From Dryobates pubescens (taxonomy: Eukaryota; Chordata; Aves; Piciformes; Picidae): DNA of 64,000 nt. This document shows positions 42,201 to 64,000 of this stretch, piece after piece (positions within the stretch are counted from its first letter, which is position 1; every line of letters starts with the position of its first letter). The notes under the pieces are model-generated. The model made no database searches. It had not been told where the DNA came from and was given only the letters and a program-made list of their open reading frames with translations. The stretch lies in contig NC_071642.1 of NCBI RefSeq assembly GCF_014839835.1, positions 11,343,455 to 11,407,454 of the forward strand, in the 5' to 3' direction. A program made the position numbers and the translations under genes.

Positions 42201-43048
42201 GCTATACTAGAAGTTGGTCCCTTAATAAACAGCTGAGTGTCTGAGTGGTTGTAGTTCTGCTTGCTTGGGGTGTGCAGAAGATCCAAGAGCTGGTATTCTG
42301 CATGTTCTCCATAAAATCCATTAAAAGCTGTCCATGGAAGGGGAGTGTTCTTTAGAGGGTGTTAGAGCATTTCTGTTTCACGGCTGCATTTTCTGTTCCT
42401 TGAAGTTGCTGTCGTGGGATGTGGGGAAAATAAACCCCCAGAAGCTGCCAAGCCTGAAGGGGAGTGTGAGCCTGCAAGCTGGGACTTCAAAACCAGATGA
42501 GAACCCCACCATTAACCTGCAGTTCAAAATTCAGCAGCTGGCTATATCTGGTAAGTGACTGTCAGGCAGAGAAGCTGAATGTTGGCTGCTGTGTCAGTGC
42601 TCACTTTGCATGTAGCTGAAGTAGCTCTGCAGGCCTCCTGAAGTCCATTCCCTCTGGAAACTATTCTCCATGTGTGCTTGGGCTACAGATGGTGGATTTG
42701 TTCTCTCTGTGAAACTGCCTGTCTGCATTTCCTTGCCTTCTGTGCTCACATACAAAGAACTCAAGGGTGTGGATGTGTCTGTAAGGAAGGATTCTGACAG
42801 TAGGTATCTGTCAGCTTTTCTGCTTAGTGCTTGCTAAAGCTTTCTGTGTTTTCTGCACCTCTGGTATGGTCCATTTGTTAAGCCTCAGGGCTGCTCTGCT
42901 CAGTCCCTGGCAGCAGCCAGTCTTACCCTGTGTTTGTTTGCTTGTAGGACTGAAGGTGAACCGCTTGGACATGTATGGGGAGAAGTACAAACCCTTCAAG
43001 GGGATAAAGTACATGACTAAGGCTGGCAAGTTCCAAGTCCGAACCTAG
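39265..43048 (+). CDS. AP3M2: AP-3 complex subunit mu-2 (mu3B adaptin), 8 exons
   Basis: This is the medium subunit of the AP-3 adaptor (neuronal mu3B form). It recognises tyrosine-based sorting signals in cargo bound for lysosome-related organelles and synaptic vesicles. Exons: 39265-39537, 40406-40577, 41054-41191, 41297-41382, 41481-41614, 41842-42049, 42406-42550, 42948-43048. They sum to 1257 bases, 418 residues plus stop, exactly the human length. The start MIHSLFLIN begins the longin-like amino-terminal domain (about 1-140). The mu homology domain follows (about 175-417) and the end KAGKFQVRT is canonical. All borders are GT-AG with consistent phase. I call AP3M2 over AP3M1 by gene order beside KAT6A and PLAT. 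A CR1 piece fills much of intron 5 (227 bases). Confidence 0.96.
39635..39725 (-). mobile_element. CR1 LINE fragment in AP3M2 intron 1
   Basis: The inverted tail 'cagaatcatggaacgg' is followed by 'gtttggaagggacctctgg' and 'cctgctaaagcagagg'. It belongs to the subfamily with the 'gctaaagcag' word and lies about 100 bases after the exon 1 donor. Confidence 0.85.
40045..40228 (-). mobile_element. CR1 LINE 3' end in AP3M2 intron 1
   Basis: It starts cagaatcatagagttctttg and has 'cagcaccaccgtggccac', 'aaaccatggtcccaagtgcc' and 'caccacttccctgggcatcc'. It is of the same subfamily as 8290 and 9801. Confidence 0.92.
41232..41275 (-). mobile_element. Short CR1 LINE tail remnant
   Basis: 'cacagaaacatagcatcatt' followed by 'gacaagacctctaaga' resembles only the last 40 or so bases of an inverted CR1 tail. 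It lies just after AP3M2 exon 3. Confidence 0.55.
41637..41775 (-). mobile_element. CR1 LINE fragment filling AP3M2 intron 5
   Basis: 'gttgggttggaagggacttt', 'ccactgccatgggcaagg' and 'cagcctggtcttgaacatct' mark an inverted CR1 3' piece. It begins 22 bases after the donor of exon 5 and takes about 140 of the 227 intron bases. Confidence 0.9.
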
Positions 43049-44550
43049 AGCATCCTGCTAGTGAGGAGCAGCACTGTTCTGTTTCTTCTGTCCCTGACTG
43101 CTGGATGCAGCCTCTTATCCCATCCATCTGTTTAGGGTTGCTCCCTTGCCTCTAGCAGCATGAGCAGGAGAGCCAGTGTATAGGGTGCTGGGGAGCAGGG
43201 AAAAGCAATGCTGACCTGAAACCATCTCATCTCTAGCTGAGTCTGAAGTATTTGGAACAATGGCAGATGGGAGAGGTGTTCAGATCCCTTGGGATTAGTG
43301 AGTCATGGATGCAAGCTTGTATCATCTTCATTTTGCTGTCTTCAAGTACATTCTAGGGGATTTATTGCCTTTTGAACCTCCTTTATATCCCTGCTGGCTT
43401 TTATACCCTTGTAGAGTGATACAAAGTTGAATTCCCACAAACTTCAACTCCACTGTGACAGTCCAGGATCTGCCCTTCTCCATCACTGGGCATTAAGGTG
43501 GAGAGCTGTATAGTTCTTGGCAGCAGAGAGATCATGTAGCCTCTGCCTCAGGACTGGAAGAAGCGGGAAGGCAGGTTGTCAGATGTTAAGGAGCCTGAGA
43601 TGGGGGATGGTGCCACAGAGGGGGAAAGGGAAGAAGTGGAAGCTTTTTGTGGGTATTTCATAAGCCATCTTGGTCATCAGGTATCTTGAATCTCTGAAGA
43701 CAGACTGGAAACCCACTCAAATCTTCATAAGGTATCCTAGAAGGGCTGATGGTAGCACGTGTGGTGTGGTACTGATGGGTGGAGACATCTGAATGTACAT
43801 CTGCTTCTCTGTCAGTATTTGGAGGCAGCTTCTTTAGAGGGTCAGGGAAAAGACAGGCAGGAGAATTTTTGTGGAGACAGCACTCTGGACAACAAAGCTG
43901 TGGCTGAAGGAAGATAGTAACTTGTGGGAACTTCTGTTTGTCTCTGCCCATTGCACATGAAGGTGATGCCACTGTTCTCCTGCTCACTGCTGGCTGTCTT
44001 TGGCATAGTTGTGTGCTGGTACCTTGGTAGTTTTTCTGGCTGTCCTACCTCACTGTAGTTCCTGTATCAGTCAGCTGCTGTGCAGGTGGCTTCAAGCCTA
44101 TACTGGATTTTCCCTGGGACCATTTCTTGTGCAGGAGCTCTAGCTGCACCTGCCCATTCCAGTCTGTGTTGCATCTCTGTATAGCATCAATATGAAACTG
44201 GAAGCATCTGCACTGTTCCACATTGTCTGTGATGTGTTCTCTGGCCACTAGATGCCAAGGTGTGATCTCTGTGCTAGCACAGCTTGTTCCTCTGCTGCTG
44301 TACATGGGGCTACAGCTTCTGGCTGTGGAGTCCAGATGCTTGTGAGCAGAACAAGGTGACCCTAAACAAAGGGTAGTATCCATTCTGGTTTGCATGTGGT
44401 GGATCCTTGCAGTGGATGAGTGGTATCTTGCTTGTGGAATGGCAAGCTCCAGTGCAGCTGAAGCCATAGCAGGCGACCTCGCTGCTGAGCATGTTCAGTG
44501 CAAATAAAACCTTCAGCAAAGGCATCAATAAAGGTCATTTTTACATGTGC
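43049..44550 (+). other. AP3M2: AP3M2 3' UTR
   Basis: About 1.5 kb from the stop codon to two AATAAA signals at 44503-44508 and 44527-44532. No repeat is recognised in it. Open frames on the opposite strand here have no protein-like content. Confidence 0.7.
44503..44532 (+). promoter_or_regulatory. AP3M2: AP3M2 paired poly(A) signals
   Basis: Two AATAAA hexamers sit 24 bases apart (44503-44508 and 44527-44532), followed by a T/G-rich stretch (gtgcctgtgtcac, gtggtttctgtggtc). This is a good cleavage context. Confidence 0.65.
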
Positions 44551-44887
44551 CTGTGTCACTGCAGAGTGGTTTCTGTGGTCTTTGCAAGAAATACAGTTGG
44601 CATTTGGGGAAGAGGGAAGATTATGCCACTTGGATTGTGGATAGCAGGTGCCTTAGGGAGATACATGTCTTCATGCAGCTGTGAGTGTAAAGCTAACATT
44701 AATTCCTTGGTCAGTTCTCTTAGTGTTCCCCAGATTATCAGAAACTCTGTGAGTAAACATTTTGAGTTAAAATGATTAGAGTTTCCCCAAGACAGCAGTC
44801 TGGTTCTGTAGCTACAATGCCCCTGTGACAGACACTAAAGCTAACCTTCTGGACCCCCAGTACAACGTTCTCATTTCACACCTTCTC

Positions 44888-44893
44888 TTTATA
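44888..44893 (-). promoter_or_regulatory. PLAT: Possible PLAT poly(A) signal (TATAAA variant)
   Basis: No AATAAA or ATTAAA was seen on the minus strand between the PLAT stop and the AP3M2 3' end. The plus TTTATA here gives the variant TATAAA about 530 nucleotides after the PLAT stop. If it is not used, PLAT transcripts would run into the AP3M2 3' UTR. Confidence 0.3.
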
Positions 44894-45423
44894 AAGCAGC
44901 TGGACAGAGAGAATCTCTCAAAAGAGGCTTAACTGCTGGGATGTGCACAGACACCACTTAGTGTCACATGGCAACCACAGTGCCAGTCAGTAAAGCTGAT
45001 TACTGAGCTTCTAGTTCACAGTGACTTGGAGATTCCTGCCCTGTCTTCTGTAAGAGGACAAGTGCAGCCTTGGGACATTTGAACTAACCTTTGCCTGTGG
45101 ATATAAATCTAGTAGGCACCTAAAATTGCTACCATTACACTTGTCCTTCGCTCTTCCCTGCTGTGCTAAAGAGAGCTGCTGCTTCCATGTGATTAGATGC
45201 AAGGAGAAAGCTTGGGGATGTGGAGGGAGAGAAGTGTTAGCTCCAAACCTGTGATAAGGAAAGGAGAGTGAGCAGAGAATGTACCCTTCCCACCTGCAGG
45301 TTGTCTTCCTCTTGTTCTGAAAGTCCTCTGGATGAAGAGGAAGTCCTGTCAGCACCCTTAAAGCACCCAGAAGGTGGCTGCAAGGGCCTGGCCACAAGCT
45401 TGTGGGTGGTTCCTTCTCCTTTC

Positions 45424-52778
<7,355 letters not shown>

Positions 52779-52801
52779 CACCTTCAAATTGCAGGTTATC
52801 T

Positions 52802-55103
52802 CTAGAGACAGGAGGAAAAACAAGATGTGGAACAAATCAGGTTTTCTGATTTAAAGCTATCATTTGCTTCCTAAAAGAAGTAGTTACTCCTGCATGTAGT
52901 AATAGTAGCTCTTCAGAGGGCTGTGCTGATGAATCATGAGAGCGTGATTTAGATCATGAGTGTGTGATGTAGATGCTTTGGAGAAATCCAGCACCAGAGA
53001 TCTGTTTTCTCCCTTCCTATAAAAAAAAAATATAATGGCTTCTCTACAGACCCAAGAGCTGGGGGTGAGCTGGAGTAAAAGGCAAGATAGAATTTCATCC
53101 CCAGTCTCTAGGATTGCTCTGCAGTTTCACAACTGAGATAACCTTCAGGCATTGTCTCCCACACCAGCAGCTTTTCATTGTCTGCATTATATGATCCCTA
53201 AACAAGCAGAAAGCCACCACAATTCTTGCTGCTTCCAGAAATTAGGGGCTCAAACTCTCTTTCTGTGTAGTCAGAGAAGGCAGCTGGATAATAGCTGGTG
53301 AGATTGGAGTATGACAGATGAGTGAGTCATAAATTGGGATCCAGGGCTATAAAAGGCAGAGACTTTGTGGGTTTGTAGGCTTTTGCTTTAAAGAATACAC
53401 AAATTCAGATTTGTTCTAAGCAGAAGGCACAAATACTCCAGTGGCTGAAGTAAGGCAGGATAGGTTAGGCTATGGTTTCTCATCACTAGACAGCACAAAG
53501 AGGAGTTTCAAGTTGCCAGTCAGGCTGAAAAGATTCACAGGAATGGCTTCTTGAGATCTCAGATAGTCCAAGTCATGTCCTGAGGATGAGATCTCTGTTT
53601 TCAAAGCACCTGCATGCTTTGAGCAGGTTTATCCCTTGTACCCTGCTGTACAATCCCCTCCTCCCCCTCTCCATGGGAGGATGCCTGGCGATCCCTTGGT
53701 GCTTGCTCTCCCACTGTGCATAGAAAATTGGTAACAGCTGTTGCCAGATGTTTGTTTTCAGTTTCAGGAAAGGTCACAAACTTAGGCCACTCCATTGGAA
53801 TGTTGCAGATAAGCCCTATCAAACCCAACTCCTCTGGCTGTTTACAGAACCCTCCCGGTTGTGTGCTGCCTTAAACACTTTGTGCCTTCTGCCCTCCCTC
53901 ACCCTTGGCTCTCTCTCTGATCCAAGCCAGTCCAGCAGTAAGCCATCAGCCCTGGATGTGGTGTTCTAACATTTTGCTTCTATGCTTTCAAGTACTTCAG
54001 GACATGAAGGTATACAATACCCTAAATGTACCTCTGTCTTTTGAAGCAGCAGCAGGAATAAATCCCAGATGGATTTGCTACTAACAGCAGCATGAGCAGC
54101 ACGAGTGCATTACCTTACTGAGGAGGAACAAGGTCTAAATGGGATCTGTCTTACCAAAGTTGAACAAAAAATCATTAATAGACATTAAAAGTAGTTCTTC
54201 CCCTGACTTTATGCCTCCCAATAACCTCTTCTGTCCACTGCAGCATGCTTCTGATTCTGCTTCTCTAGCAGTAAGAGCTTGCTGCTGAGCAGCTGTGTTC
54301 AGACAGTTCAAGCAAAAGACTGCAGATCCTTGCAGTTTTTTGCTGCCTTGTGGAGAAAGTGCTTCTGTATTGCTCTTCTAAACAGAGCAGAGGAAAATCA
54401 CACTCAGGCTACTGCTATTTAAAATGCAACAGCAGGCAGACCTCTGCTTTTGGGGAAAGCAATTAACACAGCAACACAAGCAAATGAAAACCAAATCAAA
54501 CAAGACAGAACAAAACCCCCAAAAGCAAGATTCTGTAGTCTTCAAAGGCACCAGAGGAAATGGAGATGTCAAACACTGGCTTGGTTTGGGGAATCATTCT
54601 CAATATTTCCTGTGCTTTTGGCTGCATTTGAAAGAAATCTTGTTTAGAGATAACTGAAGAGCAGCCCTCCTCTTTGTCCCTGCATTGTCCTGCTGGGCAG
54701 CCTGGGGTGAGAGGCAGAGTCTGATCTCCTCTCAGGAAGGTCATTAACCTTTTACTGCCAGCTCTCTGGGGCTCTCTCTCTTTACCCTCAGTATATTTGT
54801 CTGTAATTCTTAAGCTCTTCTGCTAATGTTCTTTGTGCAGGAGCCCTCTGCCTGCTCACTGCTCAGACCTGAGCCTGGCAGCCCTTTTTCTCTGAACTAA
54901 CTGAAGCTTTCTTGAGAGAGCTGAAAGCCCAGGAGCTTGACCCAGCATTCTGAACGCCTTCAAAAGCTGAGAGACAATAGCTCTGCTTAGTTCATTACCA
55001 TGGTGCTTTGGTGAGATGTAATAAATAACAGCAGTTAATGCCAATGCCACTGATGCTGCAAAGGGGAACTGCACTTTTTGGACAGGTGCAGAGCAGTACC
55101 TAC
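52802..55103 (-). other. PLAT: PLAT first intron (5' UTR intron)
   Basis: The intron runs from the untranslated exon donor to the acceptor CTCTAG before the signal-peptide exon. A 20-base unit (atcatgagagcgtgatttag) is duplicated in tandem at 52933-52972 with four differences. No CR1 or gene was recognised in the rest. Confidence 0.55.
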
Positions 55104-55200
55104 CTTTGTGCTTTTTCTCTTCTGTATTCTGCTCAGCTTTCCCTTCCAGACCAGCCTGGGTTTGTTTTCTGCGTCTCTGCTCTCCCTGCACAGCTCCTGT
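55104..55200 (-). promoter_or_regulatory. PLAT: PLAT untranslated first exon and core promoter
   Basis: On the minus strand a donor AAAG|GTAGGT ends at 55104. Upstream is a purine-rich leader without ATG and a TATA-like CTTAAGTA near 55202-55209, then CCACCCCCTGG (Sp1/KLF-type). Mammalian PLAT also has an untranslated exon 1. The exact transcription start is unknown. Confidence 0.5.
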
Positions 55201-55474
55201 CCTACTTAAGGCTCAGCTCCAGGGGGTGGAGACTCACTGCCGAGGGCAGCAGGGCGGCTTCCCCCCCGGCTTCCAGAGGCTCTGGGAGCGATCCAGGACA
55301 GGGTGGCTTGCATCCAGACCGTGAGAGAGGGCTGTGCAGGGCAGGAGCAAAGCTTGTTTGCTGCAGCGAGGGAGGCATGCTGGATTTTGCAGCCACTTTT
55401 GTTCTTTCTCTCTTCCAGTCAGGGAGCAGATTTGGTCTTCAGAAGCTTTTCCCCACTAAAAATCTTAAGTTTCA

Positions 55475-55722
55475 GTGACACTGAGGTTAAGCTGGAAGAG
55501 GAGAGATTTAGATTGGAAACAAGGAAGAAATTCTTGACGATGAGGGTGGGGAGACACTGGAGTAGGGTTGTGGATGTCCCCTCCCTGGAGGTGTTAAGGG
55601 CAGGCTGGATGAGGTCTTCAGCAACCTGGGCTGGTGGAAGGTGTCCCTGCCCATGGCAAGAGGTTGGAACTGAATGAACTCCAAGGTCCCTTCCAACCCA
55701 AACCATTTTATGAACCCATGAT
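55475..55722 (+). mobile_element. CR1 LINE 3' end between PLAT and IKBKB
   Basis: Sense CR1: 'gagatttagattggaaacaa', 'gaggtgttaagggcagg', 'gctggtggaaggtgtccctg' and 'aaggtcccttccaacccaaa', ending near 'ttatgaacccatg'. Confidence 0.92.
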
Positions 55723-55739
55723 TTTGGAGGTGAAGTTGG

Positions 55740-55830
55740 AGTTGTAGAGGGTAATGAGGTCTCCTCTGAGCCTCCTCTTCTCTAGAGGGAACAATCCCAG
55801 GTTCCTGAGCCCCTCTCACAGGGATCCTTG
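55740..55830 (-). mobile_element. CR1 LINE fragment
   Basis: 'ggtaatgaggtctcctctga' and 'gcctcctcttctctagaggg' are an inverted internal CR1 piece placed right after the sense copy. Confidence 0.8.
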
Positions 55831-56370
55831 TGAAGATAAGATGGCTAAAACTCATGCAGAAAGGCTAAAACAACAGAAGCAAGCAGCTTTGACACAGATC
55901 TTGAAGGTTATAGGGTCTGAGCAAAGGCTTTCCCCTAACTACCTGCAAGCAACTCTTAAGGTACATACTGCCAAAGAAGATAAAGCCTAACAAAGTGCAT
56001 GCTGAACACACAAGCATGTTGCTCAACTCTCCACCCTAAACATCACAGACAGCTGGGATTAGGAAAACACCTCTGAGGAGGAGGGAAGACTCCAGATCTA
56101 GAAGCAGAGGTCAACAGGCTCTGCTCCTCTTCCTTCACCCACGCCAGGGGCAGCTTCTTCGATAAGAATTGTGCCTTTTGCTGCATTTCTGCAAGGCATC
56201 AACACTGCTGCAAAGCCCTGCACCGCCCACCCTAACTGCAATCACTAACTGCAGCTGGAGTTTTGCAGTTTGTGCCCTTATCCCTGGCAATCCCCAATGC
56301 GCTGTAGCTGTTGCTTTAATAAATCAGAGCCACGTACTTGTGAACTCTGCGAGACTGTCTCAATGAAAGT
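55831..56370. other. PLAT/IKBKB intergenic DNA with one small open frame
   Basis: A 49-codon open frame from ATG at 55841 to 55990 (MAKTHAERLKQQ to KEDKA) follows CR1 sequence. I do not recognise the peptide. The rest shows nothing recognisable. Confidence 0.4.
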
Positions 56371-56377
56371 CCTTCTT

Positions 56378-56520
56378 GGGGCTCTGAAACAGGCAGAATG
56401 TTCACTTTGCTCAGCAGCCTCAGCGAAAGGCCCGAGGGCTCTGCATCAGACAAGAAGCTGACTTTGCTCAACAGCTTCAGGGGCTCTGAAACGGGCGAGC
56501 AGCGAGCTCTTACCGGTAAG
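56378..56520. repeat. Imperfect tandem repeat and 12-base palindrome in the IKBKB promoter
   Basis: The unit beginning GGGGCTCTGAAAC(A/G)GGC occurs near 56378 and 56480, with a variant GGGCTCTGCATCAGAC near 56436; the downstream CTTTGCTCA(G/A)CAGC word is also repeated. Directly after it lies CTTACCGGTAAG (56509-56520), identical on both strands, so each strand shows a splice-donor-like GTAAG. Confidence 0.7.
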
Positions 56521-56822
56521 GCGGCAGCGGCGCGGCGGGGAGCGGAGCCGAGCAGCACATTTCAGAGCGTTTCGAAGATTTTTAAGGCGGCTGCTGCACT
56601 GAGCCAGCCCCGGAGCTCCTCTACTCTCCGTCCACCTCAGCTCCCTGCCTCTAGGGAAGGTGGCAGCCGTCACGCCCGGCCCCGGCGGAGCAGGCTCGGC
56701 TGAGCGCCGGGAGCGGCGGCCCCGTGCACGGCTGCGGCTCCTTTAAGGGCGGGCGGCGCCGGAGCCGGAAGCGGCGGCGGACGCGGCCAGGCCCGGTGGT
56801 GCCGGAGCGCTGCGGCCCCGCC

Positions 56823-63817
<6,995 letters not shown>

Positions 63818-64000
63818 GTGAGTCCAAGGAAAAGAGGTTGTGGCACAGGTTGCTGCAGTCATGAGTAGTGAGTTGGGTTTGTCCTTGGGGCTTTCCTCTG
63901 GTAATTGGGACTCAAGTCAAGTTCCAGGCTGCTTCATGCTCCTGGCTGCTGGGAGTCAGTGGAAATGGTTGCAAGCTGAGTCCTCTCTCTTGTCCCCAGA

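Overview
The window is vertebrate nuclear DNA, almost certainly from a bird. Introns and intergenic DNA hold about 28 fragments of the CR1 LINE, whose 3' ends carry the family's characteristic tail. The gene order is the conserved ANK1 - KAT6A - AP3M2 - PLAT - IKBKB block, which is 8p11.21 in human and, from memory, chicken microchromosome 22. Compact introns and GC-rich promoters fit a microchromosome. The heavy CR1 load would suit a CR1-rich lineage such as woodpeckers, but that is a guess.

Layout: 1-6116 is the start of an ANK1 intron. The alternative first coding exon (6117-6242, minus) is the only ANK1 coding sequence found. 6243-12395 is ANK1 5' flank and the ANK1/KAT6A intergenic stretch, with five CR1 pieces in its second half. 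KAT6A runs on the minus strand from CpG-rich promoters near 36.3-36.8 kb to a poly(A) signal at 12415-12420. Its 16 coding exons were placed by splice sites and reading phase and sum to 6039 bases (2012 residues). AP3M2 starts head-to-head with KAT6A about 2.4 kb away and runs on the plus strand (39265-43048, 8 exons, 418 residues). PLAT is tail-to-tail with AP3M2 on the minus strand (45424-52778 coding, 13 coding exons, 558 residues, untranslated first exon near 55.1 kb). IKBKB starts head-to-head with PLAT at 56823 and runs off the right edge. Eighteen exons (662 codons) are inside, and the nineteenth begins at the last base.

The genes do not form one pathway. KAT6A is a chromatin acetyltransferase, AP3M2 a vesicle coat subunit, PLAT a secreted protease, IKBKB the NF-kappaB-activating kinase, and ANK1 a membrane-skeleton adaptor. 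All four main genes look intact, with catalytic residues in place.

I found no undescribed multi-gene system. The observations most worth following are a 14-residue CxxC-bearing tandem repeat in KAT6A, CR1 3' ends lying 26-32 bases from two KAT6A splice acceptors, G-quadruplex-prone and homopolymer-rich tracts in the KAT6A 3' UTR, an inverted CR1 pair in a PLAT intron, a non-consensus donor in IKBKB whose read-through would encode a truncated kinase, and a small repeat plus a 12-base palindrome in the IKBKB promoter. No tRNA, rRNA, CRISPR array, endogenous retrovirus or DNA transposon was recognised.
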